Shown: piece after piece, positions 1-8,010 of the stretch
Position numbering within the stretch: position 1 is the stretch's first letter
Layout: the number at the start of each line of letters is the position of its first letter
The notes under the pieces: model-generated
What the model was told of the DNA's origin: nothing
The model's database searches: none
Seen by the model: the letters and a program-made list of their open reading frames with translations, nothing else
Position numbers and translations under genes: made by a program
Assembly (NCBI RefSeq): GCF_020524545.1
Contig: NZ_JAIVLG010000006.1
Location: 1-64,000, forward strand
Source: Microbacterium paraoxydans
GTDB taxonomy: Bacteria > Actinomycetota > Actinomycetes > Actinomycetales > Microbacteriaceae
Length of the DNA stretch: 64,000 bases
Direction of reading: 5' to 3'

Positions 1-118
1 GCGATCGGCCGTCTACCAGACCTGGATCCACGGCTACAATCACCACCGACCCCATACCGCTCTCGGAGGCCTCTCACCCATCGACCGCGTCCACAACGTC
101 CATGGGAAGAACACCTAG
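1..118 (+). mobile_element. Transposase C-terminal fragment (IS481/IS3-type integrase core), cut by window start
   Basis: Frame 2 is open from the window edge to a TAG at 116-118. It ends with a stretch containing W-x-x-x-YN-x-x-RPH-x-ALGG-x-x-P-x-x-R. That is the hallmark of the last part of the DDE integrase core in IS481 and IS3-like transposases, just after the catalytic Glu. Only about 38 residues are visible, so the family cannot be fixed and it is unknown whether the full element is intact upstream. The hairpin at 152-182 lies just after the stop and could be near the element's right end. Confidence 0.8.
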
Positions 119-151
119 GGTGCCGCGGGAGGATGACCGTCCTTCCTGCAC

Positions 152-182
152 AGGTGTGCACGCAAGCATCTTGTGCACACCT
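152..182. repeat. 10-bp inverted repeat after the transposase stop
   Basis: AGGTGTGCAC (152-161) pairs perfectly with GTGCACACCT (173-182) across an 11-nt loop. It may be a transcription stop or part of the end of the insertion sequence. There is no T-tract after it. Confidence 0.5.
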
Positions 183-184
183 TA

Positions 185-193
185 TGTGGATAA
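185..193 (-). promoter_or_regulatory. Perfect DnaA-box consensus (TTATCCACA on minus strand)
   Basis: The plus strand reads TGTGGATAA, the complement of the consensus DnaA box TTATCCACA. I saw no further perfect boxes beside it, and dnaA, dnaN and an AT-rich unwinding element are not visible. It is therefore not evidence for an origin. It may be chance or a DnaA-titrating site. Confidence 0.3.
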
Positions 194-249
194 GAAATGT
201 CCCCATATAAGGTCGTGACAATGGCTGTTACACGGGCAAGAATGGGGGC

Positions 250-465
250 ATGTACGTGTCGATGGAAATCATCACGATCTTGGCGACCGGGGCGACGACT
301 CTGGTGGCCACCATCAGCGGATTCGGCTGGATGATCAGTCGCATGGACGCGCGGTTCGCGGCAGTGGACGCGCGGTTCACACGCATCGAGCAGGAGGTCT
401 TCGAGGTGAAGATCGCGATCGCACGGCTGGAGGGACCGCCGCCGCGGCTCATCGCCGCGCGCTGA
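250..465 (+). CDS. Small protein with one membrane helix and a coiled-coil tail
   Basis: This is a 71-residue ORF starting at an ATG behind a G-rich stretch. Residues about 5-30 (MEIITILATGATTLVATISG) form one hydrophobic segment. It is followed by a repeated DARF motif (MDARFAAVDARFTRIEQEV) with heptad spacing, typical of a short coiled coil. The layout resembles small membrane-anchored hypothetical proteins common in Actinobacteria; I do not recognise a function. It lies between an IS remnant and the convergent nucS. A possible role in oligomerisation at the membrane is only an inference. Confidence 0.6.
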   Translation: MYVSMEIITILATGATTLVATISGFGWMISRMDARFAAVDARFTRIEQEVFEVKIAIARLEGPPPRLIAAR

Positions 466-475
466 CCGGGACGTC

Positions 476-1171
476 TCAGAACAGGCGGGGGATGCCCGAC
501 TCGATGCCCTTCATGTCGTCGTAGTCGAGCACCAGGCAGCGGATGCCCCGGTCCTCGGCGAGAACACGTGCCTGCGGTTTGATCTCCTGCGCGGCGAAGA
601 CGCCCTGGACGGGGGAGAGGTGGGGGTCGCGGCCCAGCAGCTCGAGGTAGCGGGTCAGCTGCTCCACGCCGTCGATGTCGCCGCGTCGTTTGATCTCGAC
701 GGCGATCGCGGCCCCGTCCGCATCGCGCACCAGAAGGTCGACCGGTCCGATCGCCGTGGGGTACTCGCGCCGCACCAGCGTCGCGCCCTCGGAAATACGT
801 TCGACCTGCTCGGCGAGGAGCCGCTGCAGGTCGGCCTCGACGCCGTCTTTCTGCAGTCCGGGATCGACACCCAGCTCGTGCGACGTGTCGTGGATGATCT
901 CGTAGATCTGCACGCGCAGCGCGTCGCCGGTCTTCTTGTGCGTGACGCGCCACACCTCGACGACGCCGGCACTCGCTTCTTCTTCGCCGGGAACCTCGCT
1001 CGACAGCGAGCACGGCGGACTCATCCAGTTCAGCGGCTTATAGCTTCCGCCGTCGGAGTGCACGAGCAGACTCCCGTCTCCTTTGTGCACGAGCAGACGC
1101 GTGGCGAGCGGGAGATGGGCGTTGAGTCGACCGGTGTAGTCGACCGAGCAGCGGGCGATGACGAGACGCAC
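476..1171 (-). CDS. nucS: Endonuclease NucS (EndoMS), mismatch-specific
   Basis: NucS cuts both strands at mismatches and gives non-canonical mismatch repair in Actinobacteria and Archaea that lack MutS/MutL. The 231-residue protein begins [16 protein letters not shown] and carries the N-terminal DNA-binding signature KPLNWMSPP (residues 45-53). The restriction-like core shows Asp145 in GPVD and Glu159-x-Lys161 in VEIKRRG. The extreme C-terminus GIPRLF resembles the tail that contacts the beta clamp in actinobacterial homologues. The start is GTG at 1171, with TAGGCT at 1178-1183 placed 6 nt before it, so the mRNA is probably leaderless. Family assignment is very secure. Confidence 0.96.
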   Translation of the reverse strand: MRLVIARCSVDYTGRLNAHLPLATRLLVHKGDGSLLVHSDGGSYKPLNWMSPPCSLSSEVPGEEEASAGVVEVWRVTHKKTGDALRVQIYEIIHDTSHELGVDPGLQKDGVEADLQRLLAEQVERISEGATLVRREYPTAIGPVDLLVRDADGAAIAVEIKRRGDIDGVEQLTRYLELLGRDPHLSPVQGVFAAQEIKPQARVLAEDRGIRCLVLDYDDMKGIESGIPRLF

Positions 1172-1177
1172 CCGTCG

Positions 1178-1183
1178 AGCCTA
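1178..1183 (-). promoter_or_regulatory. -10 box TAGGCT of nucS, leaderless
   Basis: TAGGCT ends 6 nt before the GTG start, so transcription should begin at or next to the start codon. No Shine-Dalgarno is visible. Confidence 0.6.
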
Positions 1184-1244
1184 CTTCGTCGGGAAGGTGC
1201 CTCGTCGCACCTCCGGCGACACAGGCCGCGAACGAGTCGATCGA

Positions 1245-2069
1245 CTAGAAGAGCCCGAGCTCGGTGGCGGCGGAGCGCGCGATCAGGAATCCGATGATGC
1301 CGATGATCCAGGCGGTGTTCTCGGCGCCCGTGCGCTGCATCCACGCGGCGAAGCGTTCGAGCGGTCGCTGCACCAGGGGCGCGGCGACGAGGCGGAGCAG
1401 GAGCAGGATGATCGCGGGCAGGATCATCAGTACGCAGTATCCGGCGAGCGACATCACACGAAGTGGGGTGTCGATCCCGGCGTCCGCGAGCATCGTCATC
1501 GCGACGATGTACGGGAGCATCGTGGCGATCTCCACGACGCCTGCGGCGATCGCCACCGCCATCACGGCGGTTCCACGAGTGCGCGGATCGAGCAGACGGT
1601 CCCTCCACCGCGTGATGCGTCCGGGGCGGGTGCCGGCCGTGGTCGTCGTGGTGGGTGGGTCGGGTGTCATCGGCGACCGGCCGCCGGGCTCCTCCTGCGC
1701 TGCGGGCACGCTCTGTCGAGCGATCCTCTCGGTGGAACGGTTCTTCGTCGTCTTCTCGCCCGTCGGCATCACGAAGGCAGTGATCAGGAGCCCGCCTCCC
1801 ACCAGGAGACGGAGGATGAGTCCGGCCGGAGACGCGAGGAAGGCCGAGGCGACGTCGACGAGGTTCACCAGTCCCCACAGGAACAGGAGGCCGACGAGCA
1901 GATAGAACGTGGCGATCGTCGCGAGGTAGAGCAGAATGCGCCCGGCACGGATGCGCCCCGGATGCAGGAGGAGGAAGACCGGGATGAGGAGGGTGCCGAC
2001 GCTCAACCCGTCGATCAAAGCCAGAATCGCGAGGGAAAGGGGCAGCGGCAGCCCACCGAAAAGTTCCAT
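1245..2069 (-). CDS. GAP-family (Sap-like) six-helix membrane protein
   Basis: The predicted 274-residue integral membrane protein has three N-terminal helices, a cytoplasmic Thr/Pro/Arg-rich loop (TPDPPTTTTTAGTRPGR) and three C-terminal helices. This fits the GAP family. Known members include the mycobacterial sulfolipid-1-addressing protein, which helps move lipids to the cell surface. I chose ATG 2069 because the helices start just after it and the longer ORF adds a Cys/Pro-rich non-hydrophobic tail. The gene is divergent from the sensor kinase at 2173. Substrate is unknown; a lipid-transport role is inferred from the family. Confidence 0.75.
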   Translation of the reverse strand: MELFGGLPLPLSLAILALIDGLSVGTLLIPVFLLLHPGRIRAGRILLYLATIATFYLLVGLLFLWGLVNLVDVASAFLASPAGLILRLLVGGGLLITAFVMPTGEKTTKNRSTERIARQSVPAAQEEPGGRSPMTPDPPTTTTTAGTRPGRITRWRDRLLDPRTRGTAVMAVAIAAGVVEIATMLPYIVAMTMLADAGIDTPLRVMSLAGYCVLMILPAIILLLLRLVAAPLVQRPLERFAAWMQRTGAENTAWIIGIIGFLIARSAATELGLF

Positions 2070-2172
2070 GCCTTCACGCTCGCTGAAGTGGAGCCGCGAT
2101 GGATCGGGCGAAAGTACCGATCTCCACGCGCTCTTCATCCCTTCGACGGATGCGTCGGCGAGCGCAGCGTGA

Positions 2173-3381
2173 TTGCATGAGGGCATGCACGAGCAGGTCG
2201 ACGGTGGATTCGGCACCTGGTATCGCCGTCACCGCTGGTGGGCCGATCCGGTCGGCATGGCCGTTCTCGCGATCGTGATGGCCGCGCTCGGATTCCGCGG
2301 CATCTGGGGGCCATTCTCGATGCTTCCCGAGCCGGTCTCACCCTGGTGGGCTCTGGTGCTCGCGCTGCCCGCCTGCGCGCTCGCGCTCGTCAAGAGGCGG
2401 ATGCCGATGACGGCGCTCGTCCTGGTCACGGTGCTCTTCGTGATCGATCTGCTCACCGTCGGCGGCCTCGGCACCCTCGTCGTGCTGCTGGACGTGCTGT
2501 GGACGGCGGCGTTCCTCGCAGGACCGCAGGGGCGCCGCGTGCTGCTCGTGCTGTTGGGGGTGTCGACGGTCTTCCTCTTCCTGGCAGCCTGGTTCTTCAC
2601 CGACGTGCGATTCCCCGTCGCGTTCCTCATCGGCGTGCAGTTCGGCGCGATCTTCGGCACGGACTACTGGTGGGCCGTCGCCGTTTCCCAAGCCCATGAG
2701 CTCGCAGAACTGCACCGCCAGCGCGCAGAGGACGCCGCTGCGGTCGCCGAGAGGGACCGCGTCGAGGCCGTGCAACGGGAACGGGAGACGATGGCACGGG
2801 AGCTGCACGACGTCGTCGCCGGTCATGTCATGGCGATGGCGATCCGTGCCGAGGCAGCGCTGTCGATGGAACCCGACCGCACGACGGACCGGGATGCGCT
2901 TCAGGCCGTCCGCGATGCAGGCCTCGATGCTCACGGTGCTCTGCGGACCATGATCTCGGTCCTGCGCCGCGGAAACGGAAGTCTCACTCCGACGCCGCGC
3001 TGGTCCGATCTTGCAGGAATCGTGCAGGAGGCGGAACGGACGGGATTGGTCGTCCGATTCGCCTCCGCCGATCTTCCCGACCTCGGTGCGGGCCCGGAGC
3101 AGGCCGTCGTCCGCATCGTGCGTGAGGCCCTGACGAACTGCATCCGACACGCGAGCGGCGCCGAGGTCGATATCACGATCGAAGGGGACGACGCCGGAGT
3201 CCGCGTCGTGGTGCGCTCGCGAGGAGGGATCGCCAGTGCCGCAGCAACGCACGGCGATGAGGGATGGGGACTGCAACTGCTGCGGGAGCGTGTCGGGGCG
3301 CTCGGCGGTGACTTCTCAGCCGGCCGGGTCGCGGACGGATGGTCCGTCGAAGGCAGGATCCCGGTCGAGGTACGAGCATGA
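2173..3381 (+). CDS. Two-component sensor histidine kinase (HisKA_3, NarL-type partner)
   Basis: This membrane kinase autophosphorylates on His and passes phosphate to the regulator encoded directly downstream. Four to five hydrophobic segments occupy residues about 25-172. The dimerisation/phospho-acceptor helix follows, with His212 in ARELHDVVAGH. The ATPase domain has an N-box (REALTNCIRHA) and a G-rich lid (EGWGLQLLRERV). There is no separate extracellular sensor domain, so the signal is probably sensed within or near the membrane. The start is TTG 2173 or ATG 2185. Its stop overlaps the regulator start (ATGA), so the two are translationally coupled. Confidence 0.9.
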   Translation: MHEGMHEQVDGGFGTWYRRHRWWADPVGMAVLAIVMAALGFRGIWGPFSMLPEPVSPWWALVLALPACALALVKRRMPMTALVLVTVLFVIDLLTVGGLGTLVVLLDVLWTAAFLAGPQGRRVLLVLLGVSTVFLFLAAWFFTDVRFPVAFLIGVQFGAIFGTDYWWAVAVSQAHELAELHRQRAEDAAAVAERDRVEAVQRERETMARELHDVVAGHVMAMAIRAEAALSMEPDRTTDRDALQAVRDAGLDAHGALRTMISVLRRGNGSLTPTPRWSDLAGIVQEAERTGLVVRFASADLPDLGAGPEQAVVRIVREALTNCIRHASGAEVDITIEGDDAGVRVVVRSRGGIASAAATHGDEGWGLQLLRERVGALGGDFSAGRVADGWSVEGRIPVEVRA

Positions 3382-4019
3382 CGGCCCCGACCGTCATGCT
3401 GGCCGATGACCACGGGGCGATCAGAGCCGGCCTGCGCATCATGCTCGAGGCGCACGGGGTCACCGTGGTCGGGGAGGCGGCGGATGGCGACGTTGCCGTC
3501 CGCAACGCAGCAGCGTTGCGCCCCGATGTGGTGCTCATGGACCTGAGGATGCCGGGTCGCGACGGGATCTCCGCGACCCGGGAGATCGTCGAGCGCGGCT
3601 TCGGAGACGTCCTGGTCCTGACGAGCTTCGACGAGGACGAGCTCGTGATCGGGGCGATCCGTGCCGGTGCCGTGGGCTTCCTCCTCAAGACCGTCGACGC
3701 GCCGACTCTCGTCCAGGCCGTGCGCTCTGTCGCTGCGGGGGAGGGGGCGCTGGATCCGCGGGTGACTAGAAGAGCGCTCGCCGCGGTCGCCGGGAGCGCG
3801 GACACGCCGGCGCCGGCCGGACAGGCTCAGTACGACCTGACCTCGCGTGAGCAGCAGGTGCTCGACGGCATCCTCCACGGGTGGTCGAACGCTCAGCTCG
3901 CGGTGCGACTGTGTATCTCGGTGCCGACCGTCAAGACGCACGTGTCGAACGTGCTCACGAAACTCGGCGCGCGCAGCCGTTCCCACGCGGCCGCCCTGGT
4001 GCGCGGGTGGGAGGCCTGA
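3378..4019 (+). CDS. NarL/LuxR-type response regulator
   Basis: This DNA-binding regulator of 213 residues is the partner of the kinase it overlaps by four bases. The receiver domain (1-120) has acidic residues Asp10 and Asp11, phospho-acceptor Asp55 in LMDLRMPG, Thr near 83 (VLTSF) and Lys near 104 (FLLKTVDA). A linker leads to a LuxR helix-turn-helix (about 150-205) with LTSREQQVLDGI and VPTVKTHVSNVLTKL. Targets are unknown. The divergent GAP-family gene is the nearest candidate, by position only. Confidence 0.92.
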   Translation: MTAPTVMLADDHGAIRAGLRIMLEAHGVTVVGEAADGDVAVRNAAALRPDVVLMDLRMPGRDGISATREIVERGFGDVLVLTSFDEDELVIGAIRAGAVGFLLKTVDAPTLVQAVRSVAAGEGALDPRVTRRALAAVAGSADTPAPAGQAQYDLTSREQQVLDGILHGWSNAQLAVRLCISVPTVKTHVSNVLTKLGARSRSHAAALVRGWEA

Positions 4020-4022
4020 GCC

Positions 4023-5261
4023 TCAGCCCTGGTCCCTGCGCGCGACCGGTGACTTCTCGTCGTCTCGGAGCGGACGAGCGGCACCGGAGAACAGCCCCGA
4101 CAGCACGACGAGCGCGACCAGGATGAACAGCGTGTTCAACAGGCCGATGTGCTCGCTGATGACCCCGAGGACGGGCGGGCCGCCCAGGAAGGCGACGTAG
4201 CCGATCGTCGCCGCGGCGCTCACCCGTGCGGCGGCCTTGGCGGGATCGTCTGCCGCCGCGGACATTCCGAGCGGGAAGCCGAGCGACGCGCCGACTCCCC
4301 ACAGTGCCGCGCCCACGAGCACGAGAGGGAACGTCGGCGCGAGGATGAACAGCAGGATGCCCGACGCCGCGGCGACCGCGAGGATGCGCAGCACCGTGAC
4401 ACGCCCGAACCGGTCGACCAGCGGTCCTCCGAACAGCCGCACCGACGTCATCCCGATGGAGAACACCGCGAGGGAGACCGCGCCCGTGCCCTCCGCGAAG
4501 CCGTGGCCCTGCTCGGTGCCGAGCGCGATCCAGTCGTTCGCACCGCCTTCGGCGAACGACATCCCGAGCATCACCATGCCGAGGAGATACGTCCGTGACT
4601 CGCGCCACGCCTCCAATGCGGTGTGCATCCGTGCGCGGAACGGGGGCTTCTCGTGATTCGTCGGATCGAGGGTCGCTTCGCGCGCCGGCACCTGGAAGAA
4701 GCAGGCCACGGCGATGACGGCGATCAGCACGCCCATGACGGTGGCGTGCGTGGCGACGTCGATCCGGAGTTGGGCGGCCAGCGCGCCGATCCCGGCGCCG
4801 ATCACGGTGCCGAAGCTGAAGAACGCATGGAACACGGGAAGGATCGTGCGACCCATCTGCTGCTCGATCGCGGTCGCCTCGACGTTCATCATCACGTCCA
4901 CCGAGCCGTTGCCGAAGCCGAACAGCGCCATGCCGATCAGGACCAGCGTGACGGAGCCGAAGACGTTCGCCCCGAGTCCGACGAGCACGATGCCGGTGGC
5001 GAAGGTCAGCATCGTCAGCAGCATCCCCCGGCGTGCGCCCGTGCGCGCCATCACGGCGGGGCCTGTCGAGATGCCGACGATCGAGGCGACGCCCATGCCG
5101 AGCAGGATCAGCCCGACCTGCGCGTTGTCGAGATCGAGTGCCTGTTTGATCCCGGGCACACGCGACGCCCAGGTCGCGATCGAGAGGCCGCTCGCCAGGA
5201 AGACGGCGAAGATCGCGGCGCGCCAGCGGACGAACTGCGATCGGGTGAGGGCTGCATCCAT
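4023..5261 (-). CDS. MFS transporter, probable sugar-type permease/exporter
   Basis: The 412-residue protein has about 12 predicted helices. It has MFS landmarks such as ASRVPGIK after helix 1 and DRFGR between helices in the second half. It is divergent from a LacI-family repressor across a 61-bp gap holding a perfect palindrome (5275-5288). This strongly suggests that LacI controls it. The ATG at 5261 has TAGGCT (5269-5274) 7 nt upstream, a leaderless start. LacI control suggests a sugar or nucleoside ligand, but the substrate cannot be read from sequence. Confidence 0.88.
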   Translation of the reverse strand: MDAALTRSQFVRWRAAIFAVFLASGLSIATWASRVPGIKQALDLDNAQVGLILLGMGVASIVGISTGPAVMARTGARRGMLLTMLTFATGIVLVGLGANVFGSVTLVLIGMALFGFGNGSVDVMMNVEATAIEQQMGRTILPVFHAFFSFGTVIGAGIGALAAQLRIDVATHATVMGVLIAVIAVACFFQVPAREATLDPTNHEKPPFRARMHTALEAWRESRTYLLGMVMLGMSFAEGGANDWIALGTEQGHGFAEGTGAVSLAVFSIGMTSVRLFGGPLVDRFGRVTVLRILAVAAASGILLFILAPTFPLVLVGAALWGVGASLGFPLGMSAAADDPAKAAARVSAAATIGYVAFLGGPPVLGVISEHIGLLNTLFILVALVVLSGLFSGAARPLRDDEKSPVARRDQG

Positions 5262-5268
5262 GCCGCAC

Positions 5269-5315
5269 AGCCTATCGAATCGATTCGACCATCGGGAAGC
5301 GAAGCGAGCTATCCT
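5269..5315. promoter_or_regulatory. Divergent promoter with LacI-type operator
   Basis: The perfect palindrome TCGAATCGATTCGA lies at 5275-5288 with the central CG pair usual for LacI-family sites. It abuts the minus-strand -10 TAGGCT (5269-5274) of the MFS gene. It also lies where the -35 of lacI would be, whose -10 is TATCCT at 5310-5315. One bound repressor could shut both leaderless promoters. Confidence 0.75.
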
Positions 5316-5321
5316 CGAAGT

Positions 5322-6383
5322 ATGAGCAGTCAGGAGACGCCGCGCCGGCCCACGATCGCCGACGTCGCACGCGAGGCGGGTGTGGCGACGTCCACCGCCT
5401 CGGTCGTCTTCAGCGGCAAGGCGAAGGTGGCCCCCGCCACTCGGGAGCGGGTGCTCGCCGCGGCAGCCGAGCTCGGGTACACCGGCCCCGATCCTCGCGC
5501 AGCCTCCTTACGTCGAGGGCGCAGCGGCATCGTCGCCGTCGTGCTCGAAGGTCATCTCCGTGCAGCCTTCCTCGACCCGGTCACGACCGCCATGATGGAC
5601 GGACTCACGGACGGGCTGGCCGAGCTCAGCGCCGGGATCCTGCTGATGCGCGATGAGCCCGGGGAAGAAGGGGCGGGCATCGCCGATGCTCCCGTGGACG
5701 CGGTCGTGCTGATCGGCTGCTCGGGGCGCACCAGGTCCTCACTCGAGATCGTCGTGGGGCGGGGTCTTCCCGTGGTCGTGATCGAGGGGGACGCGGGCGA
5801 GTCGATCCCGCGCATCACGTTGGACAACGCGGCAGCCTCCGCCGATATCGCGCGCCATGTGCGGGAGCTCGGCCACCGCGATGTCGCTGTCGTCACGCTT
5901 CCCCTCGACACCGACCGCGAACGGACAGCGATCACGCCCGACCGGCTCGCGAACGCCACCGTCGACGTCACGATCCATCGGCTCGCAGGGACGCGCGAGG
6001 TCTTCCCCGATGCGCTCGCGATATCTGCGGCCGGAAGCCTCATCGACGAAGGCGTGCTGGTGGGACGCATGCTCCTCGCCGATCCGGCCACCCGGCCGAC
6101 AGCCGTGCTCGCGCAGAGCGACCTGCTCGCGGTGGGCGTGATCCGCGCCGCGGAGGAAGCGGGGCTCCGGGTGCCGGAGGACCTCTCCGTCGCCGGCTTC
6201 GACGGGATCGCGCTCGACGGTCTCGGAGACCTCAGGCTCACGACCAGTGTGCAGCCGGCGGTCGAGAAGGGGCGGGCAGCGGGGGAGCAGATCGCGCGCA
6301 TGCTCCGGGGCGAGCCCGGTGTGACGCAACATCTCACCTGTCGCTTCCACGCCGGCACGACCACGGGTCCAGCCCCGCGCTGA
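5322..6383 (+). CDS. LacI-family transcriptional repressor
   Basis: This 353-residue repressor has an N-terminal helix-turn-helix (RRPTIADVAREAGVATSTAS, residues 7-26) and the hinge helix around LRRGRSG. A periplasmic-binding-like effector domain follows, with SVAGFDGIALDGL near the C-terminus. ATG 5322 was chosen over the longer frame because the HTH starts right there and TATCCT lies 6 nt before it. It most likely represses the divergent MFS gene and itself through the 14-bp palindrome. The effector is probably a carbohydrate, but this is an inference. Confidence 0.93.
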   Translation: MSSQETPRRPTIADVAREAGVATSTASVVFSGKAKVAPATRERVLAAAAELGYTGPDPRAASLRRGRSGIVAVVLEGHLRAAFLDPVTTAMMDGLTDGLAELSAGILLMRDEPGEEGAGIADAPVDAVVLIGCSGRTRSSLEIVVGRGLPVVVIEGDAGESIPRITLDNAAASADIARHVRELGHRDVAVVTLPLDTDRERTAITPDRLANATVDVTIHRLAGTREVFPDALAISAAGSLIDEGVLVGRMLLADPATRPTAVLAQSDLLAVGVIRAAEEAGLRVPEDLSVAGFDGIALDGLGDLRLTTSVQPAVEKGRAAGEQIARMLRGEPGVTQHLTCRFHAGTTTGPAPR

Positions 6384-6394
6384 CCAGGCGCGGA

Positions 6395-7891
6395 TCAGCT
6401 GTGCTGCGGTCCCAGCGGAAGCGCGGTCTCACCGAAGTCGAGAATGCGATAGCGGCCGCAGTCGACCACGTCTTCGGGAACGGCAGGCACCGGCAGGCTC
6501 CACGGCACCGTCTGCGCGTCCTCGACGAGGAAGGACACCTCGCCGGCGTCGAAGTCATGACGGTTCACCAGCCAGGCATAGCCCCGCAGCTCGTGATCCA
6601 CCTGCACGAGTCGGGCGGGGTCCTGCAGCTGCAGTTTCGGGAGGCGAACGGTCCAGAACTGTCCGGCGCCGGTGCGGCCCGAGGCGTCGACCCAGTCGGT
6701 CACGCAGGCCAGGTCCGGGTCGGCGACCTGCGCGGCGGCGGAGAGTCGAGGTGCACTCACCGCGCCGCCCGCCACCAGCAGCGCGATGGTCGCTGCGGCG
6801 AAGGTCCTGCGAGCCCGTGGGCTCATCCGCACGATGCGAGGCGACGCGACGAGCGCGAGCACGGGGGCGAACGCGAGAGGTTGCAGGTAACGGGCGGCGT
6901 GGGTGCCGACCGCGATCGCGCCGACGGCGACGAGGACCGGCATGAGCCAGGCGCTCGTGGCGACGAAACGGGCGCCGACTTCTGAGGCTCGTGCCGTGCG
7001 GAAGCCCGCGAGCACGAGGAGGGCGAGGACGATGAGCCCGGCGATCATCCCGGTGGGCGCGGACAGGCGATCGGTCAGCAGCGCGCCGTAATACTCCAGC
7101 GACTCGGCCCACCGCTCCGGCTGCACGTAGCCGGCCCCCGTGTTGGCGATCCATGCCGCTAGTGGAATGCGCCCGAAGACCCCGAGCGTCGTGCCGCCGA
7201 GGACGACAGCGAACAGAGTCCCGACCCGGCCCCTCTGCGTGCTCCGGATCAAGAGGACGAGGAGCAGCAGGGCGAGCGGAGCCGTCGCCCACACCGCATA
7301 CAGAGGATTCGACAGGGTCGATACGAGAGACGTGACCCCGAGGGCGATCAGAGGGACGGGGCTGCCCGCCTCCCGGTCCAGCACGCGCCGGACCAGTCCG
7401 ACCGAGAGCACGACGGCGACGACCGTCGCCGCGTAGTACGTCGTCGTCAATGACAGGGACGCGAGCTCGAGCGCATCGCGAGACGCCGACACTTCGGTGA
7501 GGGCGAGCAGGCAGAACGCGGCGAGGCTCAGCAAGGACCACGTCACGGGAGCCGAACGGTCGGTCCGACGCCCCGCGACCACACGGATCGCTCCGTACAG
7601 GGCGAGCAGGTTCACCAGGGCGTTCGCAGCCAGCAGACCTTCCACGGCGAACGGCAGGGTCGCGTCGAGGCCGACGAACACCGCGGTCTCGGGGAGGAAG
7701 AGCACGCTCGACATCGCCCAGTCCATCAGCTGTCCGGAGAGGATGGAGCGCGCGAACATGGCGACGACCAGGGAATCCCCGTCGCGGAACAACAACTCCG
7801 AACGCGCCGTCGAGGCGACCTGCGCGGCGGTGATCAGCGCCAGCGCGAGGGCGCCGACCCCTCCAGCCAGCTCCCGCACCCACGCCCGCAT
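6395..7891 (-). CDS. Large polytopic membrane protein, unknown function (GT-C-like layout)
   Basis: The 498-residue protein has about 11 hydrophobic helices followed by a soluble C-terminal domain of about 110 residues (from LACVTDWVDASG). Near the N-terminus, after helix 1, lies RDGDSLVVAMFARSI, an acidic loop in the position of the catalytic loop of GT-C glycosyltransferases. The overall plan (many helices, acidic first loop, soluble tail) resembles membrane glycosyl- or mannosyl-transferases. I do not recognise a named family, so function is left open. It converges with lacI and diverges from the mrp operon. Confidence 0.6.
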   Translation of the reverse strand: MRAWVRELAGGVGALALALITAAQVASTARSELLFRDGDSLVVAMFARSILSGQLMDWAMSSVLFLPETAVFVGLDATLPFAVEGLLAANALVNLLALYGAIRVVAGRRTDRSAPVTWSLLSLAAFCLLALTEVSASRDALELASLSLTTTYYAATVVAVVLSVGLVRRVLDREAGSPVPLIALGVTSLVSTLSNPLYAVWATAPLALLLLVLLIRSTQRGRVGTLFAVVLGGTTLGVFGRIPLAAWIANTGAGYVQPERWAESLEYYGALLTDRLSAPTGMIAGLIVLALLVLAGFRTARASEVGARFVATSAWLMPVLVAVGAIAVGTHAARYLQPLAFAPVLALVASPRIVRMSPRARRTFAAATIALLVAGGAVSAPRLSAAAQVADPDLACVTDWVDASGRTGAGQFWTVRLPKLQLQDPARLVQVDHELRGYAWLVNRHDFDAGEVSFLVEDAQTVPWSLPVPAVPEDVVDCGRYRILDFGETALPLGPQHS

Positions 7892-7902
7892 GCGACCACT
7901 CT

Positions 7903-7916
7903 TGCACGTTCGTGCA
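7903..7916. promoter_or_regulatory. Inverted repeat TGCAC-N4-GTGCA between divergent genes
   Basis: A perfect 5-bp inverted repeat with spacer GTTC lies 11 bp before the membrane-protein start and about 95 bp before mrpA. It is short and could be an operator or chance. Confidence 0.3.
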
Positions 7917-7948
7917 GACGGAGAACCGCGCGGGGCCCCTGGCGCCGG

Positions 7949-8002
7949 TAAACTGGATGCGAGACCCCCGCGAGAGCTGGGGGCCGACGACCCCCGAGGG
8001 AG
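7949..8002 (+). promoter_or_regulatory. mrp promoter and leader with alternative hairpins
   Basis: A -10-like TAAACT lies at 7949-7954. The leader holds CCCCC (7965-7969), GGGGG (7979-7983) and a second CCCCC (7991-7995). The last touches the Shine-Dalgarno GAGGGAG (7996-8002). The G-run can pair with either C-run, but not both. Pairing with the second would lie next to the ribosome site. Confidence 0.4.
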
Positions 8003-8010
8003 CCGCGTAT

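Noticed and set aside
185-193. DnaA box read as a replication origin
   Set aside because: A single box, no dnaA/dnaN, no AT-rich unwinding region. It was kept only as a site.
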